A stretch of 64,000 bases of DNA. Source: Lachnoclostridium sp. An118. GTDB lineage: Bacteria > Bacillota > Clostridia > Lachnospirales > Lachnospiraceae. Positions 23,694 through 32,367 of this stretch are shown here, one piece after another. The stretch's first letter is position 1. Each line of letters opens with the position of its first letter. Position numbers and translations under genes: made by a program. The stretch spans positions 1 to 64,000 of the forward strand of contig NZ_NFLQ01000011.1 of the NCBI RefSeq assembly GCF_002160985.1. The letters run 5' to 3'. The notes beneath the pieces are model-generated. The model was not told the DNA's origin. It searched no databases and worked only from the letters and a program-made list of their open reading frames with translations.

Positions 23694-26159
23694 ATGAAGA
23701 AAAGACAGAGAAATGTTAAGAAAAGAGTAGAGGAACAGAGTGAGAGAAGGAGCAGACGGATCCCCACGACCCGCTACGACCCGGACCCGGAAGCCGGGCT
23801 TACCTCCCAGCAGGTGCAGGAGCACCGGATGCACGGGTGGACCAATATCGCGGTAGACCCGCCGGCAAAGACCACGAAGGAAATCGTACATGAAAATGTG
23901 TTTACCTACTTCAACCTGATCTTTATCGTGCTGGGCGTGCTGCTCTGCCTGGTGGGGTCCTTCCGCAACCTGACCTTCCTCCCGGTGGTCATCATCAACA
24001 CCCTGATCGGTATCGTGCAGGAGGTGCGCTCCAAGAATGTGCTGGAGAAGATGAGCATGCTGAACGCGCCCCACGCCAGAGTGGTCAGAGACGGGAAGGT
24101 GAGAAAAGTAAATTCTGAGGAGCTGGTGATGGACGATATCGTCATCTTCAGCGCCGGGAACCAGATATGTGCGGATGCGGTGGTGTCCGCGGGGGAAATC
24201 CAGGTCAATGAATCGCTGCTGACAGGTGAGTCCGACGAGATCACAAAGAGGCGGGGGGACAAGCTCATGTCCGGAAGCTTTGTGGTGTCCGGGGAATGCA
24301 GGGCCCGGCTGGACAAGGTGGGTGAGGACTCCTACATCTCCCGGCTGACTATGGAGGCCAAGGCCATGGACGACCAGGAGCAGTCGGAGATGATCCGCTC
24401 TCTGGACAAGCTTGTGAAGTGGGTGGGCATTATCATCATCCCCATCGGCCTCATTCTCTTTTCCCAGAGCTTTTTCTTTAACCATGAGGGATTTTCGCAG
24501 AGCGTCACCTCCATGGTGGCGGCGGTCATCGGCATGATCCCCGAGGGACTGTACCTTCTGGCCAGCGTGGCCCTGGCGGTGAGCGCCATGCGCCTGGCAA
24601 GCCAGAAAGTGCTGCTCCACGACATGAAGAGCATCGAGACACTGGCCAGAGTCAATGTGCTCTGCGTGGACAAGACCGGGACTATCACAGAAAATACGAT
24701 GACGGTAAACCGGGTGGAGCCCACACTGGATTACCGGGAGAAGAGCGAGGAGTATCCTCCTCTGGAGAAAATGCTGGGCGATTTCGCGGCGGCCATGAGC
24801 GAGGACAATATCACTATGGCGGCTTTGAAGGAATATTTCCAGGAGAACACGGGAAAGCGGCCGGTAAGCATTACCTCCTTCTCCTCGGCGGTGAAATACA
24901 GCAGCGTTACCTACAAGGACGGCGCCTACGTGCTGGGAGCGCCGGAGATGGTCCTGCGGGATGACTACGTGCTCTATGAGGCGGAGATCGGACAGTTTAC
25001 AAGGAAAGGCTACCGAGTCCTCGTGTTTGGCCAATATGCGGGGAAGATAGACGGGAAGCCTCTCACGGAGAAGGTCACGCCCCTGGGCTATGTGATGCTC
25101 TCCAACCCCATCCGGCAGAACGCGCCGGAGACCTTTGCCTACTTTGCGGAGCAGGGCGTGGACATCAAGGTCATCTCCGGGGACAACCCGGTGACTGTGT
25201 CCGAGGTGGCATCCCGGGCCGGCATTGCGGGAGCGGAGAACTACGTGGACGCAGGCACGCTGAAGACAGACCAGGATGTGGCGGCGGCTATGAAAAAGTA
25301 CACGGTCTTCGGCCGCGTGACGCCAAACCAGAAGCGCCAGTTTGTAAATGTGCTGAAGGAGCAGGGAAACACGGTGGCCATGACAGGGGACGGAGTCAAC
25401 GATATCCTGGCCCTGAAGGATGCGGATTGCAGCATTGCCATGGCATCGGGCAGCGAGGCGGCCTCCCAGGCTGCGCAGGTGGTGCTGTTGGAGTCAGATT
25501 TTTCCTGTATGCCCTCCGTGGTAATGGAGGGGCGCCGGGTAGTCAACAACATCCAGAGGTCGGCCAGCCTGTTCCTCGTGAAGAATATATTTTCCCTCCT
25601 CCTGTCCGTGTTCTCGGCGGTGTTCATGATCACCTATCCGCTGGAGCCATCCCAGATCTCACTGATCAGCATGTTTACTATCGGCGTGCCCGCCTTCTTT
25701 CTGGCTCTTGAGCCGAACAAGAACCGGATACAGGGGCATTTTCTTCCCAATGTGTTCCTGAAGGCGCTGCCCGGGGGACTGACCGATCTGCTGATCGTTG
25801 GGGCGCTGGTCATCTTCGGACAGACCTTTGAGGTGGGACAGTCAGATATTGCCACGGCGGCAACCATCCTACTGGCCATCGTGGGTTTTATGGTGCTCTG
25901 GAAGATCAGCCAGCCCATGAACCCCATCCGCATCACCGTGCTGGCAGGATGCGGCGTTGCCCTTGTGCTCTCCAGTATCTACCTGGGGGATCTGTTTGCC
26001 ATCACGGCCATGTCCACCAAGTGCATCATGCTCTTCGTCGTATTTTCCATAGCGGCGGAGCCGGTGTTCCGCTACCTCAGCTTTGTGGTGGAGGCCCTTG
26101 GAAAATTCGGGAAACGGCTCCTCCTGTGGCATGAGAAAAATAAGGGGAAGACGGCGTAG
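23694..26159 (+). CDS. P-type cation-transporting ATPase (CtpE/Exp7-like)
   Basis: The 821-residue pump has LLTGESDEI (actuator), the phosphorylation site VDKTGTIT, the hinge TGDGVND and the metal-site segment MIPEGLYLLASVALA in TM4. The short cytoplasmic headpiece and the absence of an N-terminal metal-binding domain set it apart from copper or zinc ATPases; it resembles CtpE/Exp7 proteins, linked to calcium transport. A conserved basic start (KKRQRNVKKRVEEQSERRSR) precedes the first span. It has its own repeat-flanked promoter and ends at a bidirectional terminator. Confidence 0.9.
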   Translation: MKKRQRNVKKRVEEQSERRSRRIPTTRYDPDPEAGLTSQQVQEHRMHGWTNIAVDPPAKTTKEIVHENVFTYFNLIFIVLGVLLCLVGSFRNLTFLPVVIINTLIGIVQEVRSKNVLEKMSMLNAPHARVVRDGKVRKVNSEELVMDDIVIFSAGNQICADAVVSAGEIQVNESLLTGESDEITKRRGDKLMSGSFVVSGECRARLDKVGEDSYISRLTMEAKAMDDQEQSEMIRSLDKLVKWVGIIIIPIGLILFSQSFFFNHEGFSQSVTSMVAAVIGMIPEGLYLLASVALAVSAMRLASQKVLLHDMKSIETLARVNVLCVDKTGTITENTMTVNRVEPTLDYREKSEEYPPLEKMLGDFAAAMSEDNITMAALKEYFQENTGKRPVSITSFSSAVKYSSVTYKDGAYVLGAPEMVLRDDYVLYEAEIGQFTRKGYRVLVFGQYAGKIDGKPLTEKVTPLGYVMLSNPIRQNAPETFAYFAEQGVDIKVISGDNPVTVSEVASRAGIAGAENYVDAGTLKTDQDVAAAMKKYTVFGRVTPNQKRQFVNVLKEQGNTVAMTGDGVNDILALKDADCSIAMASGSEAASQAAQVVLLESDFSCMPSVVMEGRRVVNNIQRSASLFLVKNIFSLLLSVFSAVFMITYPLEPSQISLISMFTIGVPAFFLALEPNKNRIQGHFLPNVFLKALPGGLTDLLIVGALVIFGQTFEVGQSDIATAATILLAIVGFMVLWKISQPMNPIRITVLAGCGVALVLSSIYLGDLFAITAMSTKCIMLFVVFSIAAEPVFRYLSFVVEALGKFGKRLLLWHEKNKGKTA

Positions 26160-26173
26160 GATACACAAAGATA

Positions 26174-26207
26174 AAAAAAGAGTTCCATTTGAGGAACTCT
26201 TTTTTGG
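26174..26207. terminator. Bidirectional terminator between the P-type ATPase and HAD genes
   Basis: AGAGTTCC (26179-26186) pairs with GGAACTCT (26193-26200) around ATTTGA, with an A-run before and a T-run after. Confidence 0.9.
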
Positions 26208-26223
26208 TGGACAGGATAGCGCC

Positions 26224-27039
26224 CTATCTCATGAATTTGTTGATCACATGCAGGACCCCGTTCTCGTCGTTGGATTTCGTGATGTAGTCCGCGCTGTCCA
26301 GCACAGGGGGCTGTGCGTTTGCCATGGCCACTCCCAGTCCAGCGGTCTCTATCATGGTGATGTCATTGTACCCGTCCCCGCAGCAGATCATCTGCTCTGT
26401 GGAGAGGCCGATGCTGCCGAGCAGCTTTACGAGGGCGTGGGCCTTGTCCACGCCCCTTGGCATGATCTCCAGGAAGAAGGGGTCTGAACAGTAGATGTTC
26501 AGGTAGGAGCGGAAATGAGCGGTCATGGCATCCTTCATCCGGCTGATGACCTCCGGCTCCCCGGTGGCCAGGAGCTTGTTGACCTCATGCGGGATATCTG
26601 CCGTGAAATCCCGGCTCTCAAGGACGGGCATGTGGTTGATCCTGGATTCCAGCAGGGTATAGCGGTTGGGCTGTATCCCGGAGATGATGTGGTCGTCTGT
26701 GTAGGTGAGGATGTCCGCCCCCTCCCGGGAAAAGGACGAGGCCAGCCGAAAGGCGGGCAGAGCGGCGTCCCGGGGAAGGAGCCGGTTGTACATGATCTGC
26801 CTGCTGCGGCAGTCCGTGATGCGCGCCCCGTTAAAAGAAAGGATATAGCTCCCGTAGTCGGACAGGCGGAGCTGCTCGGCCAGGGGAAGCACGCCTTTTG
26901 TGGGGCGTCCGCTTGCCAGTACCACCTTTTTCCCCATTTCCTGTATGTCGATCAGCGCCTCCTTAGTCTCCGGCGTGACCTCCTTTTTTGAGTTTGTCAG
27001 TGTGCCGTCCAGATCGAGGACGAGAACCTGATAATCCAT
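26224..27039 (-). CDS. Cof-type HAD hydrolase
   Basis: The 271-residue protein has DLDGTLTNSKKEV (nucleophile Asp9, Asp11), ASGRP, and the C-terminal GDGYNDITMI with a C2-type cap between, the layout of Cof/YidA sugar-phosphate or pyridoxal-phosphate phosphatases. It is the last gene of a minus-strand operon after murF. The substrate is unknown. Confidence 0.9.
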   Translation of the reverse strand: MDYQVLVLDLDGTLTNSKKEVTPETKEALIDIQEMGKKVVLASGRPTKGVLPLAEQLRLSDYGSYILSFNGARITDCRSRQIMYNRLLPRDAALPAFRLASSFSREGADILTYTDDHIISGIQPNRYTLLESRINHMPVLESRDFTADIPHEVNKLLATGEPEVISRMKDAMTAHFRSYLNIYCSDPFFLEIMPRGVDKAHALVKLLGSIGLSTEQMICCGDGYNDITMIETAGLGVAMANAQPPVLDSADYITKSNDENGVLHVINKFMR

Positions 27040-27068
27040 GGCCTGTTTGTTCTCCTTTGTGAAATCAC

Positions 27069-28439
27069 CTACAGCTCCTGCAGTGCCTGCACGATCCCGC
27101 TGAAGCCGAGACTGTTGGATGCTTTTACAAGGACATTGTCCCCCTCGTGTATCAGCTCTCCCAGGTGAGGGATCAGCTCATCTCGTGTGGCGAACCAGTG
27201 GGTCTCTATGTGTGAGCCCGCATCCCCGATGCCCCGGATGATCTCCCGGGCCAGTTCGTCCACAGCGATCACCATGTCTGTTCCGGAGGCGGCAAGGTAA
27301 GCGCCGACCTCATAGTGGAGTTCCTTCTCGTTATTTCCCAGCTCGCCCATCTTCCCCAGGATGGCCACTTTGCGCCCGATGCCCAGGTCCAGCACGTCGA
27401 TGGCGGCCTTCATGGAAACCGGATTGGCGTTGTAGCAGTCGTCCAGGATGATGATCCGGCCGGTCTGGATGATATTGTTCCTGCCGGCCATGAAGGGGAG
27501 TTTTTCAATGCCCTCCCTGATCTGTTCGCTGGTAAGGCCCAGCACATAGCCCACTGCCGCCCCTGCAAGGGCGTTGGACACCATGTGTGAGCCGGGGGTG
27601 GGAACCAGGCAGGCGAACTCTCCTTCCGGCGTGTGGATGACGCAGGAGGAGCCCTTCAGGCCCCGGGACTGTATGTCTGTGGCGTACACACCACAGTCCG
27701 GCGATGTGCCGTAAAAGAGGGGAGTCACGCCTTTCACAGGCCCTATGGAGGAGAGGAGAGGATCGTCCCCGTTGAGGACGATGGAGCCGCCCGGTTTCAT
27801 GTCCTGGAACATCTGGGTCTTCTCCTGCATGATGCCCTCCCGGGTCTTGAGGAATTCCAGGTGGGCCACACCGATGTTTGTGAGCACGCACACATCGGGC
27901 TGGGCCACGGTGGAGAGCTTTCGCATTTCACCGAAGTGGTTGATGCCCATCTCCAGGACGGACACCTCATGCTCCTCCTGCAGGTCAAAGACAGTTAAGG
28001 GGAGTCCGGACTCGCTGTTTAAGTTTCCCTGGGTCTTGTGGACATGGTACTTCTGAGACAGGACGGAGGCAATCATCTCCTTTGTGCTCGTCTTTCCCAC
28101 GCTACCCGAGATGCCCACTACCTTTATGTCAAAGGAGTCCCGGTACAGCTTTGCAATGTCCAGAAGGGCCTGGGCGGTTGACTCCACCTGGATATAGGGG
28201 AAGGAGGTCTCTCCGAGGTCCTGCTCGGACACAGCGCACAGGGCACCCTTCTCCATGACAGAGGGGATGAAGGAGTGGCCGTCCACCCGCTCGCCTTTGA
28301 TGGCCACGAACACATCGTCCCGGCCGGCCCTGCGGCTGTCGATGACAACGTGGGCAGCTTCTCTGCCGAGAAGGCTGTCGCTGCCGTGATAGGTGCCGCG
28401 GCAGGCCTTTGTCATATTTTCTATCGTGAGATTTTTCAT
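27069..28439 (-). CDS. murF: UDP-N-acetylmuramoyl-tripeptide--D-alanyl-D-alanine ligase MurF
   Basis: The 456-residue ligase attaches the D-Ala-D-Ala dipeptide to the UDP-MurNAc-tripeptide in the cytoplasm. The ATP site GISGSVGKTSTKEM, the NIGVAHLEFL segment and ILDDCYNANPVSMKAAIDVL are standard Mur-ligase signatures, the last being specific for MurF. It stands 9 bases downstream of ddl, which makes its dipeptide substrate. Confidence 0.95.
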   Translation of the reverse strand: MKNLTIENMTKACRGTYHGSDSLLGREAAHVVIDSRRAGRDDVFVAIKGERVDGHSFIPSVMEKGALCAVSEQDLGETSFPYIQVESTAQALLDIAKLYRDSFDIKVVGISGSVGKTSTKEMIASVLSQKYHVHKTQGNLNSESGLPLTVFDLQEEHEVSVLEMGINHFGEMRKLSTVAQPDVCVLTNIGVAHLEFLKTREGIMQEKTQMFQDMKPGGSIVLNGDDPLLSSIGPVKGVTPLFYGTSPDCGVYATDIQSRGLKGSSCVIHTPEGEFACLVPTPGSHMVSNALAGAAVGYVLGLTSEQIREGIEKLPFMAGRNNIIQTGRIIILDDCYNANPVSMKAAIDVLDLGIGRKVAILGKMGELGNNEKELHYEVGAYLAASGTDMVIAVDELAREIIRGIGDAGSHIETHWFATRDELIPHLGELIHEGDNVLVKASNSLGFSGIVQALQEL

Positions 28440-28448
28440 GTTCTTCTC

Positions 28449-29510
28449 CTATCTGTATCTGGCGTCCAGCGATTTCTCAATGATGCGCTCGCAGAATTCA
28501 CCGTACTCATATCCTGCCGCCTTTGCCGCCTTGGGCAGCAGGCTGGCGCTGGTCATGCCGGGGAGGGAGTTGACCTCCAGGCAGTAGAACTGTCCCGTGT
28601 GAGCATCCACGATGAAATCCGCCCTGCAGTACACATTCAGGCGCAGAGCCTGAGCGGCAAGCACGCCTGTCTTCTGGATCGCCTCTGTGGTCTCCTGGTC
28701 CACGGAGGTGGCGGGGCAGATTTCAGAAGCGCCTCCGCTCTGGTACTTGTGCACATAGTCGAACACGCCTCCGTCGGGAATGATCTCCACCAGAGGGAGG
28801 GCCTGGCCGTCAAAGATGCCGCAGGCGTACTCCCGCCCGTCGATGAAGGGCTCAATGACCACTTCGTCCTCCTTCTCAAAAGAAAGGCGCATGGCCTCCC
28901 GGAATTCCTCCTCTGTGTGCACAAAATGGACGCCAATGCTGGAGCCTCCCGAGCATGGCTTCACCACAAGGGGGAGCGGGATCTGAAGGGACTCGAGCGA
29001 GATGTCCTTGTTTTTTCTGGAAATATGTGTGCCGTAGGGAGTGGGGACTCCCGCGGAGTGAAAGAGATCCTTTGTCACGCCCTTATCCATGGAAAGGGCG
29101 CAGCCCAGAGAGTCTGGCCCTGTGTAGCGTATTCCCAGTGTGTCAAAGGCAGCCTGCAGCTTGCCGTTCTCGCCCAGTCCCCCGTGGAGGGCCAGGAAGG
29201 TGATGTCAGCCAGACTGCACAGCTCCAGCACGTTGGGGCCCAGGTAGCTGGGGGAATCCCCGGGGCGGGATGCCCAGAGGGCGTCAAGGTCCGGCTCGGA
29301 TGTCTGGATACCCGTGGCGATCTCAAGGCCGCCTCCCGGGAGAGTGAACACATCCACCAGGTTTTCGGGGGCCTTCTCAAGACCAAGGAAAGCGTCCAGA
29401 AGATAGGCGTTGTGTCCCCTCTCCCGGAGCGCCCGGCAGATACTGCCTCCGGAGCTCAGGGATACATCCCGCTCGTTGCTGTAGCCGCCTGCCAGTACAA
29501 TAATATTCAT
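28449..29510 (-). CDS. ddl: D-alanine--D-alanine ligase
   Basis: The 353-residue ATP-grasp enzyme starts with GGYSNERDVSLSSG, the Ddl signature, and has PCSGGSSIGV, YACGIF and LEVNSLPGMT for ATP/metal binding. It condenses two D-Ala for peptidoglycan. The Tyr-containing FDYVHKY region fits a D-Ala rather than a D-lactate ligase, although this is a weak argument. murF follows at once in the same operon. Confidence 0.93.
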   Translation of the reverse strand: MNIIVLAGGYSNERDVSLSSGGSICRALRERGHNAYLLDAFLGLEKAPENLVDVFTLPGGGLEIATGIQTSEPDLDALWASRPGDSPSYLGPNVLELCSLADITFLALHGGLGENGKLQAAFDTLGIRYTGPDSLGCALSMDKGVTKDLFHSAGVPTPYGTHISRKNKDISLESLQIPLPLVVKPCSGGSSIGVHFVHTEEEFREAMRLSFEKEDEVVIEPFIDGREYACGIFDGQALPLVEIIPDGGVFDYVHKYQSGGASEICPATSVDQETTEAIQKTGVLAAQALRLNVYCRADFIVDAHTGQFYCLEVNSLPGMTSASLLPKAAKAAGYEYGEFCERIIEKSLDARYR

Positions 29511-29541
29511 AGAAATAAATCCTCCTTAAAAATAAAACCTG

Positions 29542-30993
29542 TTAATCCATATCCATCTGATCCAGCAGGGATTTCTTCACCTCGTAGAGGCTGTCAGACA
29601 GGTCCACGTAGACCTGATGGGGGTAGAAGAGACGCTTTGTCTCCTCCCACAGGGTCTTTTTTTCCTGCCTGCAGTATTCCGCTATCTCCATGACAGAGGG
29701 TGACTGGTACACGCACTCTCCATTCCGGAAAATGGGTACAAGGATCTCCCGCATGGTGTAGGAGCCGCCCGGCAGCTTTGTCTTCTTCCACGTGTCGATG
29801 GGGTCAAATATGAGCAGGTCCTTCTCGGTGTCGTAGGTCTCATCCGCAAAGCAGATGAGGTCCGCTCTGACCTTTCCCGTGGGCTTGTCGTAGATGCGGA
29901 AGACAGTCTTGTTCCCCGGGTTCGTGATCTTCTCCGTATTCTCGGAAATCTTGATCTTGGGCACAAACTGTCCCGACTCATCCTGGATGGCCGCCAGCTT
30001 GTAGACGCCGCCGAAGGATGGGCAGTCCTTTGAGGTGATCAGGTTGGTGCCCACACCCCAGGAGGTGATAGCCGCCTGCTGCATCTTCAGGTCGTGGAGC
30101 AGGTACTCATCCAGATCGTTTGACGCGGAGATCACCGCGTCTGTAAAGCCCGCCTCGTCCAGCATGGTCCTGGCCTTCTTGGACAGGTAGGCCAGATCGC
30201 CGCTGTCCAGGCGGATACCGTACTTTTTCATGGAAACCCCTGCGGCCCGCATCTCACTGAAGACGCGGATGGCGTTGGGAACTCCGGATTTCAGTGTGTC
30301 GTAGGTGTCCACAAGGAGGATGCAGTTGTCCGGGTAGAGCTGGGCGTAGGCCTTGAAGGCGGTGTACTCATCCGGAAAGCTCATGATCCAGCTGTGGGCG
30401 TGAGTGCCGAGAACAGGCACGTCAAAGCGCTGGCCGGCCAGCACGTTGGAGGTGCCGATACAGCCGCCGATGATGGCGGCCCGGGCGCCGTAGAGCCCTG
30501 CGTCAGGGCCCTGGGCCCGGCGCAGGCCGAACTCCATGATACCGTCGCCGCCCGCCGCAAACACGACCCGGGAGGCCTTTGTGGCGATGAGGCACTGGTG
30601 GTTGATGATGTTGAGGATGGCAGTCTCCACAAGCTGGGCCTCCATGATGGGCGCGATCACTTTAAGGATGGGCTCCTTGGGGAAGATGACCGTCCCCTCG
30701 GGGATGGCGTAGATATCTCCCGTAAAGTGGAAGCCGCTCAAATAGTGGAGGAAATCCTCGCTGAACATGCCAAGGCTGCGCAGATAGTCCACATCCTCGT
30801 ATGTGAAATTCAGATTTTTTACGTACTCAATGACCTGGTCCAGGCCCGCGCAGATGGAGTAGCCTCCGTTGTTGGGGTTCTGGCGGAAGAACACATCGAA
30901 GATGACGGTCTCGTTCTGCCCTTTTTCGTAATATCCCTGCATCATGGTGAGCTCGTAGAAGTCCGTCAGCAGGGTTAGATCGTGTCTGCTCAT
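29542..30993 (-). CDS. pncB: Nicotinate phosphoribosyltransferase
   Basis: The 483-residue protein starts MSRHDLTLLTDFYELTMMQG, a hallmark of this family, and has GTHAHSWIMSF with the phosphorylated His region and GIRLDSGDL for PRPP binding. It makes nicotinate mononucleotide for NAD salvage. The ATG at 30993 is preferred because the family N-terminus begins there, although its ribosome binding site (AAGAGA) is weak; an ATG nine codons upstream has no better site. Confidence 0.95.
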   Translation of the reverse strand: MSRHDLTLLTDFYELTMMQGYYEKGQNETVIFDVFFRQNPNNGGYSICAGLDQVIEYVKNLNFTYEDVDYLRSLGMFSEDFLHYLSGFHFTGDIYAIPEGTVIFPKEPILKVIAPIMEAQLVETAILNIINHQCLIATKASRVVFAAGGDGIMEFGLRRAQGPDAGLYGARAAIIGGCIGTSNVLAGQRFDVPVLGTHAHSWIMSFPDEYTAFKAYAQLYPDNCILLVDTYDTLKSGVPNAIRVFSEMRAAGVSMKKYGIRLDSGDLAYLSKKARTMLDEAGFTDAVISASNDLDEYLLHDLKMQQAAITSWGVGTNLITSKDCPSFGGVYKLAAIQDESGQFVPKIKISENTEKITNPGNKTVFRIYDKPTGKVRADLICFADETYDTEKDLLIFDPIDTWKKTKLPGGSYTMREILVPIFRNGECVYQSPSVMEIAEYCRQEKKTLWEETKRLFYPHQVYVDLSDSLYEVKKSLLDQMDMD

Positions 30994-31043
30994 TGTTCTC
31001 TTTTTTAAACTCCTTTGCATTTGTATCTGAAAAAGTTATTCCA

Positions 31044-31072
31044 ATTATAGCACCCTGGGCATAAAAAGTAAA
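31044..31072 (-). promoter_or_regulatory. Promoter of the pncB-ddl-murF-cof operon
   Basis: On the minus strand TTTACT (31067-31072) and TATAAT (31044-31049) are 17 bases apart, about 50 bases before the start codon. Confidence 0.6.
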
Positions 31073-31085
31073 AACAAAGTAAAAA

Positions 31086-31820
31086 TTAAACGAGGGACTG
31101 GTTTTTTATGATGGTCTCCTGAATGATATTCTGGCAGTAGTCCCCCAGATGCCGCCGCGTCTGTTTATCGAGCTGGTCCGGGTAGATGGGCTTCCCGTAC
31201 TCCAGTACCACGTGGGTCTTTCTCACGAACGGCAGATGTCCCTCAAAGATGGCCTGGGTGTTGTTCATGGACATGGGGATGATGGCACAGCCGGTCTTCT
31301 CCGCGATCTTCAGGGCTCCGTCCCGGAAGGGGAGCATGGACAGCTCCTCCCCCTTGTTCCTGGTGCCCTCAGGAAAAATGCAGATGGAGATGCCGCTCTT
31401 TACATAGTCTATGGCCTGAAGGATGGTCTTGAGCCCCTCTCTGGGAGTGCTGCGGTCCAGGAACAGGCAGTACAGATTTTTCATCCAGTCCCGCAGCAGA
31501 GGATAGCGGAGCATCTCCTTCTTCGCCACATATCCGGTCAGCCGTCTGCACCTGGAGTAGGTCAGGAGGATGTCAAAATAGCTCCTGTGGTTTCCTATAT
31601 AAAGGACCGGTTCGTCGGGCACGTTCTCCTCCCCGATGACGGTCACCCTCACTCCCGCGATCTTCAGCATCAGGCGGAAGGTCCACTGCACCATCCGCAG
31701 GCAGGAGTAGTCCTTTGCTTTCCGGTCCGCCAGACCTACAAAGTGTTCCACGATGAGGACCGGCATGCCGACTATGAGATAAACAAAAAGTACGATCACG
31801 ATGGCGATAAATCTTAACAT
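31086..31820 (-). CDS. plsC: 1-acyl-sn-glycerol-3-phosphate acyltransferase (PlsC family)
   Basis: This 244-residue enzyme begins with a hydrophobic segment (MLRFIAIVIVLFVYLIVG) and has the acyltransferase motifs NHRSYFD (HX4D) and FPEGTRNKG. It makes phosphatidic acid at the inner face of the membrane. The Met at 31820 is chosen because it starts directly with the membrane anchor; the open frame continues 38 codons upstream without a supported start. Confidence 0.9.
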   Translation of the reverse strand: MLRFIAIVIVLFVYLIVGMPVLIVEHFVGLADRKAKDYSCLRMVQWTFRLMLKIAGVRVTVIGEENVPDEPVLYIGNHRSYFDILLTYSRCRRLTGYVAKKEMLRYPLLRDWMKNLYCLFLDRSTPREGLKTILQAIDYVKSGISICIFPEGTRNKGEELSMLPFRDGALKIAEKTGCAIIPMSMNNTQAIFEGHLPFVRKTHVVLEYGKPIYPDQLDKQTRRHLGDYCQNIIQETIIKNQSLV

Positions 31821-31945
31821 ATTCCAGAAGCCTTTCTTTATATATTCTTTCTTTTGTATATACCATAAGCATCTTACCATAAAACTGTCATTTTTCAAAG
31901 GGGTGGCGTGTATGATAATAGAGAGAATATCCATGTGGTGAATAT

Positions 31946-32356
31946 ATGAAGGGACGGAGGATACTGTGCATGCTCACCGCAGCCGCCCTTCTGTCCTCCG
32001 GGTGCAGCGCCCGGCGGGCAGACAGGGAGAAGACAGGAGAGCTGGAGTACGAGACGGTGGATGGCCCGGAGCTGCCGGAGACCCTGAGACAGAAGATAGA
32101 GAAGGAAAAGGATGAGCCCTTTCTTCTGGCGTACGGGGACGGCGGGAGGCTGTACATAGCTCTGGGATACGGGGAGCAGGAGAGCGGCGGCTACAGTGTC
32201 CGGATAGAGGAGGCGTATGAGACGGAGGATGCGGTCTGCATCCGGACCTGCCTGACAGGTCCGGATGAGGGGGAGGAGGTGCTGCGGGAGGCAGACTATC
32301 CCTGGGCGGCGTTGGAGGCGGACTATACGGAAAAAAGAATTCTGTGGGAGATGTAA
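31946..32356 (+). CDS. PrcB-like lipoprotein
   Basis: The 136-residue product has a lipoprotein signal with lipobox LSSGC (Cys20). The mature part contains LYIALGYGEQESGGYSVRIE, resembling the C-terminal domain of PrcB, which in Treponema stabilises a surface protease; the family is common as a stand-alone lipoprotein in Clostridia. A role in envelope proteolysis is only a guess. It ends 11 bases before the sipL start. Confidence 0.75.
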   Translation: MKGRRILCMLTAAALLSSGCSARRADREKTGELEYETVDGPELPETLRQKIEKEKDEPFLLAYGDGGRLYIALGYGEQESGGYSVRIEEAYETEDAVCIRTCLTGPDEGEEVLREADYPWAALEADYTEKRILWEM

Positions 32357-32367
32357 GGAGGAGCAAA

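Noticed and set aside
28449-29510. A VanA/VanB-type D-Ala-D-Lac ligase giving glycopeptide resistance
   Set aside because: There is no vanH or vanX nearby, the Tyr-containing substrate region fits an ordinary Ddl, and the gene lies with murF and pncB.
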